From positions 62,001 to 126,000 of the forward strand of contig JAFZQO010000012.1 of the NCBI GenBank assembly GCA_017620335.1: DNA of 64,000 nt, in the 5' to 3' direction. The stretch is from Bacteroidales bacterium (GTDB taxonomy: Bacteria; Bacteroidota; Bacteroidia; Bacteroidales; UBA932). Below are positions 40,132 through 48,566 of the stretch, one piece after another. How positions within the stretch are numbered: position 1 is the stretch's first letter; every line of letters begins with the position of its first letter. The notes under the pieces were generated by a model. It had not been told where the DNA came from, did no database searches, and was given only the letters and a program-made list of their open reading frames with translations. Both the position numbers and the translations under genes were made by a program.

Positions 40132-41940
40132 ATGAAAAAGATATTACTTTATATTGCAGCATGCCTGTTCGTCTTTATCGGCTGTGAGAAAATCGACAGC
40201 CTGCTCGACACGACGAACTATCAGAAAGCGGACACCTCCTCTTTCCCCCGGACCGAGAAGGATGCGGAGCAGCTGGTGAACTCAGCATACTCCACGATGC
40301 ATTCGCTTTACACCGGAAGTATTTTCAGGATCAACCTCTTCCGGCGCATGATCGCCAGTGACGACCTTTACGGCGGCGGCTCCACGAGTTCCAAGGAGAC
40401 GACGGCCGCGGACCGTCTGCTTGCACCGTCCATGGATGAGGACAACTCCCCCTGGAAGTCGTATTACAATGGTATCTACCGTTGCAACTTTGCCCTTGAG
40501 GCCATCTCCGCCATGGACGACGACCTGTTCACGGGAGACAACAAGACCTGGTATCTGGGCCAGGCGCACTTCATGCGGGCTTTCTTCCTCTGGGAAATGG
40601 CCGAGCGGTATGAATGCTTCCCGCTGACGCTCTCAACCGAAGTTGAGAACATGCCCAAGGCGTCCGTGGACGAGATCTATGCGGCTATCGCTTCCGATCT
40701 CGTCGACGCCATCAACATGATTCCGGCCAAATACGGCTACTCCCAGGACAACAACCTGGCCGGCCGCGCCACCAAGTATGCCGCCGAGGCGCTCATGGGC
40801 CGCGTGTGGCTGTTCTACACGGGCTTCTACAAGAAATCCGACATGGCTGGTGTCACCAAATCCCAGGTCATCAGCTGGCTTGAGGACTGTGCAAACACCA
40901 GCGTCTCCAAGTTCGACTTGGAAAACGATCAGCGCGAACTCTGGATGTACTCCAACGAATGGTCAAGCGGTGTCAAATATGGGGTCGACTTCGACACCTA
41001 CGCCAACCACGAGAATCTCCACTGGGTAGGCAATCACAGCAAGGAGACCGTCTGGGGCGTGCATTTCTCGTACACCGGCTCCGGATACAACCGCCTCCCG
41101 GAATGGCTTGGATTCCGTAATTCCGCCCAGACGCCCAACAAGGACAGCTATCCTTATTCCGCCGGCGGCAACGGAAATGCATCCGTGAATCCCCTCTTCG
41201 TCAAGGAATGGTATGAGGACCCGGATTACGGTCCGACCGACAAGCGTTTCTACGGTACCATCCTGACTGCCAACGAGGCCAAAATCAGGAAGGCTTATCC
41301 CTGGTACGGAGACGGCTATGTGGAACTCCCCAATTTCCCTGGCCATGACAGCAAGGAAATTGAGCGTACTTGGTTCTATACCAAGAAATATCAGGCCATG
41401 GCCGCCTATTCCGATGGCGCAAAGTCGAGTTTGAAAAAGAACTTTTTCAACATTGTCAACGGTGCCATCAGCAACAGCGCCAAGAGCGGAAACAAGTGCG
41501 ACGCCATCTACATCCGCTTTGCCGACGTGCTGCTGATGCTGGATGAGCTGAAGGAAACCGTTACCGGTATGAACAGGCTCCGTGCCCGTGCAGGACTGCA
41601 GCCTTACGACAGCTATTCCATAGAGCGCCTGCGTAAGGAGCGCCGTTATGAATTTGCGACGGAAGGCATGCGCTTCAACGACCTTCGCCGCTGGTTCCCC
41701 GAAACGGCCGGCCAGATCATCGAGCAGAACCAGACCGGTGGCTATATCGAGTTCAAGGGAAAGCCCACTACCTATCAGGAGCTGCCGGGCCGCTCCTTCG
41801 CCCAGCGATATGCGCTCACCCGCGGTTTCTGGATGATTCCGCAGGAGCAGATCGGCCTCCAGGAGGGCATGCTGACGCAGAACAAGGGATTCGAAGATGG
41901 GGACAACTACCTCTTCGTCGACGGAGATTTACCCTATTAA
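40132..41940 (+). CDS. SusD/RagB-family nutrient-binding lipoprotein
   Basis: 602 residues. Lipoprotein signal (KKILLYIAACLFVFIGC, lipobox cysteine at about 18). The N-terminal SusD segment (TEKDAEQLVNSAYSTM) and the TPR-like helices are present, and the C-terminal signature region is RLRKERRYEFATEGMRFNDL-type (about 500-525). It sits on the cell surface as the lid of the SusC barrel. A strong terminator follows, so the operon ends here with just the pair. Confidence 0.95.
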   Translation: MKKILLYIAACLFVFIGCEKIDSLLDTTNYQKADTSSFPRTEKDAEQLVNSAYSTMHSLYTGSIFRINLFRRMIASDDLYGGGSTSSKETTAADRLLAPSMDEDNSPWKSYYNGIYRCNFALEAISAMDDDLFTGDNKTWYLGQAHFMRAFFLWEMAERYECFPLTLSTEVENMPKASVDEIYAAIASDLVDAINMIPAKYGYSQDNNLAGRATKYAAEALMGRVWLFYTGFYKKSDMAGVTKSQVISWLEDCANTSVSKFDLENDQRELWMYSNEWSSGVKYGVDFDTYANHENLHWVGNHSKETVWGVHFSYTGSGYNRLPEWLGFRNSAQTPNKDSYPYSAGGNGNASVNPLFVKEWYEDPDYGPTDKRFYGTILTANEAKIRKAYPWYGDGYVELPNFPGHDSKEIERTWFYTKKYQAMAAYSDGAKSSLKKNFFNIVNGAISNSAKSGNKCDAIYIRFADVLLMLDELKETVTGMNRLRARAGLQPYDSYSIERLRKERRYEFATEGMRFNDLRRWFPETAGQIIEQNQTGGYIEFKGKPTTYQELPGRSFAQRYALTRGFWMIPQEQIGLQEGMLTQNKGFEDGDNYLFVDGDLPY

Positions 41941-41974
41941 TTAATTACACATAAATCAGTACGCTTGTTTCGTT

Positions 41975-42010
41975 GGCGCCCGCAGTCCATTTTGCGGGCG
42001 CCTTCTTTTT
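41975..42010 (+). terminator. Terminator of the susC-susD operon
   Basis: GGCGCCCGCA (41975-41984) pairs with TGCGGGCGCC (41993-42002) around 8 nt, then TTCTTTTTG. It ends the operon 70 nt after susD. Confidence 0.9.
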
Positions 42011-42061
42011 GTATGGTTTTTCTACGGAAATGCGTATCTTCATCCCGATAAACCTGCGCAG

Positions 42062-42802
42062 ATGAAAGATAGAGCACAAAAGAATTCCTTTCTGAATAGA
42101 TTCCTGACGACACTGGTGGCCACCACGGTCTCCATCGTACTCACCTTCGGTACCACCGCCATCATCGACCGGAAGAAACAGAAGGACGATAAGCGGGAGA
42201 TGGTCATGATGATCCTGTACGACATGCACGAATCGCTGGAGGTCGTCGAGCAGTGCGACGTGGAATTGAAAACCTTCTTCGACACCCAGCTGGACGTGGT
42301 CGCACACCCGCAGAAGATGGACACCGTTTACGTCCATCTGGCAGTGAGCATCCCGGCACATGATTACACCACAACCATGGAAAACATCTTCAAGTCCAAT
42401 ATCGAGACCATCCAGACCATCGGTAACATCCTTTTCGTGGAGACCGTCTCCTCATTCTACGACATTCGCGAACGCTATAAGGACGAAGTGGTGGACCCCT
42501 TCCAGACGCATGCGTTTGAAGCCTCCCAGGATTACGGAAGCCTGCAGTATCTGGATACGCCCAACTTCATATTTATCAGCGAGTCCTATCTCCGCCGGTT
42601 GAAGAGGGATTATGAGCAATGCATGCAGATGATGAAGGTAACGGACGAAGACCTGGTCTCATTCAGGAAGCAGCAGCAGAAACTGCGGGGTGCGACAAAT
42701 GAGGACGATAATGAAATGGTCATAAAGTCCGCCCTGGAACAGAACCGTCGGAGAAACGAACTTCAAAAAGCCCGGGAAGCAGGCAGGAAGGAGCTGGAGT
42801 GA
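42062..42802 (+). CDS. Membrane-anchored protein of unknown function
   Basis: 246 residues. One transmembrane helix near the N-terminus (about 13-34, FLTTLVATTVSIVLTFGTTA), then a charged helical region (about 35-70), a middle region and a C-terminal highly charged tail (RKQQQKLRG to the end). This layout of a short anchor and a mostly helical soluble part recalls small Bacteroidetes envelope proteins such as DUF6090, but I cannot assign it. It follows the susD terminator, and a TATCTTCA box at 42036 may be its promoter. It converges on the next gene with 3 nt between. Confidence 0.7.
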   Translation: MKDRAQKNSFLNRFLTTLVATTVSIVLTFGTTAIIDRKKQKDDKREMVMMILYDMHESLEVVEQCDVELKTFFDTQLDVVAHPQKMDTVYVHLAVSIPAHDYTTTMENIFKSNIETIQTIGNILFVETVSSFYDIRERYKDEVVDPFQTHAFEASQDYGSLQYLDTPNFIFISESYLRRLKRDYEQCMQMMKVTDEDLVSFRKQQQKLRGATNEDDNEMVIKSALEQNRRRNELQKAREAGRKELE

Positions 42803-42805
42803 GCG

Positions 42806-43141
42806 TTAGAATCCTTTCTGTTTTTCCTGCCTGGCAGCGTGCTTGAGATATCGCCGGATCCGTCTCATCCTGGAACTTTTCTCATAGGCATCACCAAACC
42901 GGTTCCTGTCATCCGCTATATGGATCTTATCCTGCGACTGCTTTCTCAAGCCCTTGGCACGTGTACCGCCAGGATGCCTGGATGCCTTGGCTTTGGCTGC
43001 ACTGACACCCAGTTCTTCAACCAGTTTCTTGAACTCGTACTTCGAATGAAAGGTCTTGCCCATATTGCAATCCGTAATTACTGTCCGCCATTCTTCATCT
43101 TCTCCGTGAGGACAATTCTTAAGGTTGTCAAACAAAAGCAT
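42806..43141 (-). CDS. Small basic protein of unknown function
   Basis: 111 residues, rich in Lys/Arg, with KYEFKKLVEELGVSAAKAKA (about 34-53) and a C-terminal RRIRRYLKHAARQEKQKGF. Two cysteines and a His near the N-terminus (CPHGEDEEW, CNMGKTF) might bind a metal or be incidental. There is no signal peptide; the charge suggests nucleic-acid binding. A -7 box (43154-43161) lies 12 nt before the ATG, which supports a real gene with a very short leader. I do not recognise the family. Confidence 0.6.
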   Translation of the reverse strand: MLLFDNLKNCPHGEDEEWRTVITDCNMGKTFHSKYEFKKLVEELGVSAAKAKASRHPGGTRAKGLRKQSQDKIHIADDRNRFGDAYEKSSRMRRIRRYLKHAARQEKQKGF

Positions 43142-43153
43142 CCCCGACAGTTA

Positions 43154-43161
43154 CAAAGATA
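43154..43161 (-). promoter_or_regulatory. -7 box of the small basic protein gene
   Basis: TATCTTTG on the minus strand, 12 nt before the ATG at 43141. Confidence 0.6.
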
Positions 43162-43191
43162 GAAAAAGAACAGGTTATTACCAGACGGAAA

Positions 43192-43214
43192 CAGCCTGCC
43201 GGAGGGGCAGGCTG
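43192..43214 (-). terminator. Hairpin behind tRNA-Val
   Basis: CAGCCTGCC (43192-43200) pairs perfectly with GGCAGGCTG (43206-43214) around 5 nt. On the minus strand it lies 10 nt after the tRNA and is followed by TTTCC. Confidence 0.65.
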
Positions 43215-43224
43215 CGGTGTAGTG

Positions 43225-43299
43225 TGGGACTTAGCAGATTCGAACTGCTGACCTCTTGCGTGTGAAGCAAGCGCTCTAAACCGACTGAGCTAAAGTCCC
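43225..43299 (-). tRNA. tRNA-Val (CAC anticodon)
   Basis: The minus strand folds as a cloverleaf: acceptor GGGACTT/AAGTCCC, D arm with GCTCAGTCGG-type sequence, anticodon stem CTTGC/GCAAG with loop TTCACAC, and T arm GTTCGAATC. The discriminator is A and CCA is not encoded. The anticodon CAC reads GUG. Confidence 0.93.
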
Positions 43300-43305
43300 T
43301 TTGAA

Positions 43306-43339
43306 AGTCCGGAACGGTCACTCTGGACGGTTCCGGACT
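43306..43339. promoter_or_regulatory. Palindrome in the tRNA-Val precursor leader
   Basis: AGTCCGGAAC (43306-43315) pairs with GTTCCGGACT (43330-43339). It lies between the -7 box and the mature 5' end, so it would form a hairpin in the precursor 5' leader that RNase P removes. Confidence 0.6.
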
Positions 43340-43340
43340 G

Positions 43341-43348
43341 CAAAGATA
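43341..43348 (-). promoter_or_regulatory. -7 box of tRNA-Val
   Basis: TATCTTTG on the minus strand, about 40 nt before the mature tRNA end. Confidence 0.65.
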
Positions 43349-43385
43349 GGTTTTTTTCCTGAATTACCAGCAATCGGAGGTATTT

Positions 43386-44528
43386 TTATTTGAACAGCAG
43401 CGGGGCGAAGGTCTGGAGGTAAAGACGCCAGTTCTTCCACTCGTGGCCGCCTTCGGAAACGAAGAAGGTGTGGGGCAGGCCTTCCTCGGTCAGGATCTTG
43501 TCGAGGGTCTGGGCGCCTTCGAAGAGGAAGTCGGTCTTGCCGACGCCGAACCAGTAGAGCTTGTAGCCGTCCTTCTTGAGGGCGCGCAGCTGGGCGCGTA
43601 TCTCAGGGGTGTCCTGCGAACTGATGGACTGCGGGCAGATGTAGTCAAAGACGGAAGGATACAGCTGCGAGGCCGAGAGGGTGTGGCCTCCGCCCATTGA
43701 GAGGCCGGAGATGGCGCGCGAAGCGGGTTTGTTGATGGCGCGGAAATGGCTCTCGATGAACGGGATGATCTCGGTGACGAGGCTGTTGACATAGGCGTTG
43801 GAATAGGCCGGGTCGCGGAAGTTGACGTCGGAGGTCTCGATGCCGAGGGTAGGGGCGGCCTGCTGGTTGGGGTTGCCGTTGGGCATGACGACGATCATCG
43901 GGACGGCCTTGCCTTGCTCGATGAGGTTGTCGAGGATCTCGGCAGCGCGACCCATGGAGGTCCAGGCCTCCTCGTCGCCGCCACCGCCGTGGAGGAGGTA
44001 GAGGACGGGATACTTGACCTTCTTGTTCTTCGGATTGTCATAGCCGTAGGGGGTATAGACTACCATGCGGCGGTTGATGCCGAGAAGAGCGCTGTCATAC
44101 CACATGGTGGTGAGGGTGCCGCGGTGCTTGGCCTCGTTATAGACGGCCGAACGCTCGCCGGGCACGAAGACCATATTCAGGAAGCGGGTGCCGTCGCGCT
44201 GAACCTTAAAGTTGACGGGGTCGTTGACGGCCACTCCGTCCACGATGAAGTTGTAGGTGTAGATCTCGGGCTCGAGGAGGGGAATGGTGACCTCCCAGAC
44301 GCCGCCGGGGCCCTTGGTCATGGGAATGGGAGCGGCGGAGTAGTCCATCCAGTTGCCCGTCAGGGTGACGACGGTAGCGTAGTCGGCGGCGAGCCTGAAG
44401 GTGATGCCGTCGGCGGTCACCTCGGGCGAGACGACCTGCTGGCCACGGTTGAAGTTGGCGATCTCCTGGGCGGAGGCGGCGCCGGCGAAGAGCAGCGCGG
44501 CTGCCAAGACAGTAAGGATTTTCTTCAT
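43386..44528 (-). CDS. Secreted esterase of the CE1/enterochelin-esterase type with N-terminal E-set domain
   Basis: 380 residues. Signal peptide (KKILTVLAAALLFAGAASAQ), an immunoglobulin-like/CBM48-type domain (about 30-115, VTLTGNWMDYSAAPIPMTK) and an esterase D domain (about 140-380). The nucleophile is in SGLSMGGGHTLSA (about 265-277) and the His in SEGGHEWKNW (about 356-365). Relatives remove feruloyl or acetyl groups from xylan. It is the last gene of the long minus-strand run, 33 nt after pepP. Confidence 0.9.
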   Translation of the reverse strand: MKKILTVLAAALLFAGAASAQEIANFNRGQQVVSPEVTADGITFRLAADYATVVTLTGNWMDYSAAPIPMTKGPGGVWEVTIPLLEPEIYTYNFIVDGVAVNDPVNFKVQRDGTRFLNMVFVPGERSAVYNEAKHRGTLTTMWYDSALLGINRRMVVYTPYGYDNPKNKKVKYPVLYLLHGGGGDEEAWTSMGRAAEILDNLIEQGKAVPMIVVMPNGNPNQQAAPTLGIETSDVNFRDPAYSNAYVNSLVTEIIPFIESHFRAINKPASRAISGLSMGGGHTLSASQLYPSVFDYICPQSISSQDTPEIRAQLRALKKDGYKLYWFGVGKTDFLFEGAQTLDKILTEEGLPHTFFVSEGGHEWKNWRLYLQTFAPLLFK

Positions 44529-44561
44529 GGTAAAAAGTTATTAAGTGGTTAGTAATGAATT

Positions 44562-46418
44562 TTATATGGGGCGGCATTTACGCGCGAGCCACGCGGCCTC
44601 CTCAGGAGGCAGGAGTGGCCCGAGCGTGCTGCAGACGCGGGCATTGTAGGCGTTCAGCCACTCGATCTCGTCACGGTCCAGCAGGTCCACGATGATGACC
44701 GAGGTATCGAAATGGCAGAGAGTGAGCGTCTCGAAACGCAGCCAGTCTCCGAAGTCGCTGCTGCCGTCCTCGACGCAGAGGATGAGGTTCTCGTGGCGGA
44801 CGCCGTGCATCCCCTCGCGGTAGATGCCGGGCTCGTCGGAGGTTATCATTCCAGGAAGGATGGGGGTGCGGTTGAAGTTCTGGCGGATGTCCTGCGGGCC
44901 TTCGTGGACTCCCAGGAAGAATCCTACGCCGTGACCGGTGCCGTGGCCGTAATTGCGGTGAGCGCGCCAGAGCGGGCTGCGCGCCAGCACATCCAACTGG
45001 CAGCCCGCCGTCCCGCGCGGGAAAACCGCCATCGCCAGGTCGATATGGCCCTTCAGGACGAGAGTGTAGTCCTCCTTCTCGAGCATGGTACAGGGACCAA
45101 GGGGAACAGTGCGGGTGATGTCGGTGGTGCCGTTCATGTACTGGCCGCCGCTGTCCACGAGATACAGGCCGTGAGGATCCAGGACGGGAGCGTCCACCCG
45201 GGGGGTGATGTAGTGCGGCAGGGCCGCGCCTTCGCCGTAGGCGGAGATGGTCTCGAAGCTGTCGCCACGGTAGCCGGGGATCTCCGCGCGGAGCTCTCCG
45301 AGCCTGCGCGCGGCGTCCCGCTCGGTCACCGTGCCGCCGCTTGAGACCGCATTCTCCAGCCAATAGAGGAAGCGCTCAATGGCGACGCCGTCCTCCACGT
45401 GGATGTCGCGCATACCTTCGATCTCGACCTCGTTCTTGACGGCTTTGCGAAGTGCAACGGGCGAGTCCCATTCCACGACGGAGCCCTCCGGGGAATTGGT
45501 TTTCAAAATGTTGTACAGGTTGTAGTTCAAGGTGGAAGGATCGACCGCAAGGCGCTCGACCGAATCCCCTATCTCGTCGGTCAAGGTGAATGCGATATCG
45601 TCGTAAAGCAGGATGTCCACCCCGTCGTCCTGCAGTTCCCTGAAACTGTCGAGGGTGTCCTCGTCGGGACGGCCGCCTTTCCTGACGAACCACTCGACGC
45701 GGTCCTTGGTAACAAGGAGATAGGAAATGACCAGCGGATTATACTCTATGTCCGAGCCGCGGACGTTAAGCAGCCAGGCGATCTCGTCAAGAGCGGTCAG
45801 GAGGACGGCGTCGCAGCCGGCGGCCGCGGCCTCGCCGCACAACCAGGCGACGCGGCTGCGCCGGTCCTCGCCTGCCAGGTCGGCCCCCAGCGTGATTACG
45901 GGGGTCTGCGGCACGGGCGGGCGGTCCTCCCAGAGGGTCTCCAGCATGTCCGGGACGGACACGATGCGGAAGCCGTCCTCGTCGGGCGAGCCCTCCGTGC
46001 GGCCGGCGGCCTCGAAGGCGGCCTTGAGTCCGTCGACGGCGCTGACGCCCTGGCAGAGGCCGTCGACGGCGACCACGACGCTGCGCTCGCGGTCGGCCAG
46101 GGCGTCGCCGGCCAGCCATTCCGGAATCAGCACCTGCTCCGGCACGCGCGTCTTGTGCAGGACTATCCCGCTGCCTTCCAGCTGCCTTACAGCCTGGATG
46201 AAGTAGCGCGTGTCGGTCCAGAGCCCGGCGTGGTCGGCGGTGACGACTACGTCGCCCGCCTCGCCGGTAAATCCAGACAGCCACTCCACCTGCTTCCAGC
46301 GGGGAGCGGGGTATTCGCTGCTGTGCGGGTCGGATCCTGAGACGATAACGGCGTCCCAGCCCCGCTCGCGCATCAGCGCCCGCAGGGCTTCAACCCTCTC
46401 AAAGTAAATGTTTTCCAT
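44562..46418 (-). CDS. pepP: Xaa-Pro aminopeptidase family protein (M24B)
   Basis: 618 residues, the long three-domain form: two creatinase-like N-terminal domains (about 1-310) and a pita-bread catalytic domain. Metal ligands are in LVDSGGQYMNGTTDITRT (about 413-430), GHGTGHGVGFFLG (about 480-492), TSDEPGIYREG (about 518-528) and VRHENL (about 531-536). It cleaves N-terminal residues before proline, probably in the cytoplasm as no signal peptide is seen. 1 nt separates it from the DUF418 gene. Confidence 0.92.
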   Translation of the reverse strand: MENIYFERVEALRALMRERGWDAVIVSGSDPHSSEYPAPRWKQVEWLSGFTGEAGDVVVTADHAGLWTDTRYFIQAVRQLEGSGIVLHKTRVPEQVLIPEWLAGDALADRERSVVVAVDGLCQGVSAVDGLKAAFEAAGRTEGSPDEDGFRIVSVPDMLETLWEDRPPVPQTPVITLGADLAGEDRRSRVAWLCGEAAAAGCDAVLLTALDEIAWLLNVRGSDIEYNPLVISYLLVTKDRVEWFVRKGGRPDEDTLDSFRELQDDGVDILLYDDIAFTLTDEIGDSVERLAVDPSTLNYNLYNILKTNSPEGSVVEWDSPVALRKAVKNEVEIEGMRDIHVEDGVAIERFLYWLENAVSSGGTVTERDAARRLGELRAEIPGYRGDSFETISAYGEGAALPHYITPRVDAPVLDPHGLYLVDSGGQYMNGTTDITRTVPLGPCTMLEKEDYTLVLKGHIDLAMAVFPRGTAGCQLDVLARSPLWRAHRNYGHGTGHGVGFFLGVHEGPQDIRQNFNRTPILPGMITSDEPGIYREGMHGVRHENLILCVEDGSSDFGDWLRFETLTLCHFDTSVIIVDLLDRDEIEWLNAYNARVCSTLGPLLPPEEAAWLARKCRPI

Positions 46419-46419
46419 A

Positions 46420-47568
46420 TTATTCGGAACCTAACCAGGTGAGTTTGCGCCAGATGGTTTCCAGCGGTCCGCGTTTGTGGTGCTTGGACCACTGGTAGAG
46501 GAGGACAATCTGCAGTACGACGATGCCGATGCCCGTAAGCAGCGACAACGTCACGCCGAGATACTTGTACATCGCGAGGCCCCATCCGTAGAAGATGGTG
46601 CAGCCTATGATGGAAGACATGAGGTAGTTGGTCAGCGACATCCTTCCGAAGAAGCAGATGTGCGAGAGGCTCTTGCGGAAGCCCGCGAAGCGGTACCACA
46701 GGAGTGTGACGCCTGACACTATGAACAGGAGGATGGCGAGGTTGAAGAGCGGACGGAGCAGGCTGTTGATCTTTCCGAAAGTGACATCGCCGTGACTCCA
46801 TTGGCCGAAGGCGACGCCTGCGGCGATGATAAGGGTGACGACGCAGAAGATTATCCTCCAGATTTTCAGATGGTTACCCTCGTTGTAGAAAAGTCTGTGG
46901 CGGCCGAAGAGGATGCCGAGGAAGAAGAGGCCGAGAGTCTGGGTGACGCGGCCCTTCCAGATGAACCAGTACCACGACGCCAGGAATCCGTTTTTCAGGC
47001 TGGCGGAGGCGGACTCGAGGAAAGTGCCCTCGGCGTTGGCCGGGCCCAGGGCACCGTAGTATTTCATCATCGGGGAGATGTCCGGCTTCCAGCCTGTAAT
47101 GAGGCTGTATATCTCGACCGGCTGTATCAGCAGGAAGATGGTAAGGCCCCAAAGGACGGGCGTGCTGAGATACCCTGCGGGAATCATCAACAGGCCCAGG
47201 AGGGCGTAGAACGTCAGGATGTCGCCGTTGTAAAAAACCATGTTGATGACGCCGAAGCCGAACAGCAGGACCATTCGCCAGGCGAACCTCAGCGAGAAAT
47301 CCTTGCCCTTCTGCGCCTGGTTGTCCCTCTGGATGAAGAAGCTGAGGCCGAAGAGGAGGGCGAAAATGCCGTACATCTTGCCGGAAAGCAACACGGTCAG
47401 GATGTTGAACACCGTGCCGTCGAAGGGGAACGACAGGGATGCGCTGCCGGCGGTGCCGAGGTTGAAATGCTCGACGGAATGATAGAGGACGATACCCATG
47501 ACGGCGATGCCGCGAAGGGCGTCAGCCACCTCTATCCTGCTGTTTTTGAGTCCTTTGGTCTTATACAT
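46420..47568 (-). CDS. DUF418-family integral membrane protein
   Basis: 382 residues with about ten hydrophobic segments. The opening RIEVADALRGIAVMGIVLYH resembles acyltransferase-3 proteins, and the C-terminal SLTNYLMSSIIGCTIFYGWG with a final W-x-x-H/R-GPLETIWR is the DUF418 signature. The function of DUF418 proteins is unknown; a role in envelope modification has been proposed. It lies 14 nt after ispE. Confidence 0.85.
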   Translation of the reverse strand: MYKTKGLKNSRIEVADALRGIAVMGIVLYHSVEHFNLGTAGSASLSFPFDGTVFNILTVLLSGKMYGIFALLFGLSFFIQRDNQAQKGKDFSLRFAWRMVLLFGFGVINMVFYNGDILTFYALLGLLMIPAGYLSTPVLWGLTIFLLIQPVEIYSLITGWKPDISPMMKYYGALGPANAEGTFLESASASLKNGFLASWYWFIWKGRVTQTLGLFFLGILFGRHRLFYNEGNHLKIWRIIFCVVTLIIAAGVAFGQWSHGDVTFGKINSLLRPLFNLAILLFIVSGVTLLWYRFAGFRKSLSHICFFGRMSLTNYLMSSIIGCTIFYGWGLAMYKYLGVTLSLLTGIGIVVLQIVLLYQWSKHHKRGPLETIWRKLTWLGSE

Positions 47569-47582
47569 AGTCTATCGGTTTG

Positions 47583-48566
47583 TTATCGTGGGAAGAGTCC
47601 GTACACGGCGGAGCCGCTGCCGGACATGGAGGCGTATACTGCGCCTTCGTCGTACAACGCCTGCTTGGCGGCGGCGACAGCCGGGTATTTCGCGAAAACA
47701 GTTGTCTCAAAGTCGTTGACGAGGAGGCCGCGCCACTCCGCGACGGGGCGCGAAAGCGCCTCGCGGAGCGGCAGGGCGCGGCTCCCGGCCGCCTCCCGCG
47801 GCACGATGCCGCGGTAAGCGTCGGCCGTGCCGACGTGCACCCCTTCCGGCACGCTGACGCGCAGCTCATAATCCGAAAGGTCGATGTCATAGGGCTCCAG
47901 CACTTCTCCGCGGCCCGTTCCGAGCATCGGGCGGTTATGGACGAAGAAGGCGCAGTCGCTGCCCAGGCGGGCGGCGTACGCCGCGAGCGCGGCGTCGTCG
48001 AGGCCGAGCGCGAAGAGCTCGGAAAGCATCTTCAGCGCGAAGGCCGCGTCCGCCGAGCCGCCGCCCAGCCCCGCCCCCACCGGGGCGGTCTTCTCCAGGA
48101 ATATCTTCACCGGCTGCAGCCCGAACTCCCCGTCCAGCAGCCCGTATGCCTTGACCGTCAGGTCCCCTAACGGATCCCAGTCCACCCCCTCGGCCCTCGC
48201 AATCGTCACCATCACCTTCCCGTCTTCCCTTATCCCCTGAACTATCTGAGCCGCAGTTCCGGAGGTGCCAACCTCGGAAAACCGTGCCACCCTCGGCATC
48301 GTAAGAGGGGGGGACCCAAGCTTGCTTGGGGGGGGTCCTGCGCAGCAGGACGTTTTCCGAGGCTGGACACCTCCGGACGAAGGCTTTGAATATTTCTCGA
48401 AAAGAGCGGCGGAAGTGCGGCTGAAATCGTCGCCGGAAATGATTTCGAGGGTATCGTGAATGCCATGGTACGGCACGAACAGCGTCTCGATGTCGTGATA
48501 GCCGTCGGAACGCTTCCGCAGGACGCTCAGTCCCATGTTGACCTTGACATTCGGATACGTGATCAT
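47583..48566 (-). CDS. ispE: 4-diphosphocytidyl-2-C-methyl-D-erythritol kinase, carrying an in-frame palindromic repeat
   Basis: 327 residues, about 40-50 longer than usual. GHMP kinase opening NVKVNMGLSVLRKRSDGYHD (about 5-24), ATP-binding PVGAGLGGGSADAAF (about 152-166) and a C-terminal MSGSGSAVYGLF. It phosphorylates CDP-ME in the non-mevalonate isoprenoid pathway. The insertion (48258-48377, residues about 64-103, including SKLGSPPLTMPRVARFSEVG) is the reverse-strand reading of the element also found in uvrA. Its position between the N-terminal strands and the first domain suggests a surface loop. The start at 48566 overlaps sufD by ATGA. Confidence 0.93.
   Translation of the reverse strand: MITYPNVKVNMGLSVLRKRSDGYHDIETLFVPYHGIHDTLEIISGDDFSRTSAALFEKYSKPSSGGVQPRKTSCCAGPPPSKLGSPPLTMPRVARFSEVGTSGTAAQIVQGIREDGKVMVTIARAEGVDWDPLGDLTVKAYGLLDGEFGLQPVKIFLEKTAPVGAGLGGGSADAAFALKMLSELFALGLDDAALAAYAARLGSDCAFFVHNRPMLGTGRGEVLEPYDIDLSDYELRVSVPEGVHVGTADAYRGIVPREAAGSRALPLREALSRPVAEWRGLLVNDFETTVFAKYPAVAAAKQALYDEGAVYASMSGSGSAVYGLFPR
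48258..48377 (+). repeat. Intragenic palindromic element, copy 2 (in ispE)
   Basis: Arms TCCGGAGGTGCCAACCTCGG (from 48258) and a complementary arm ending at 48377 pair with small bulges. They share no sequence with the arms of the uvrA copy. The 79-bp core (48278-48356) differs from the uvrA core at two positions; in this copy GTCCTGC-GCA-GCAGGAC is a perfect stem. G7 (48307-48313) and G8 (48328-48335) runs are conserved. The plus-strand orientation is the same as in uvrA, but ispE reads it from the other strand. Confidence 0.92.
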
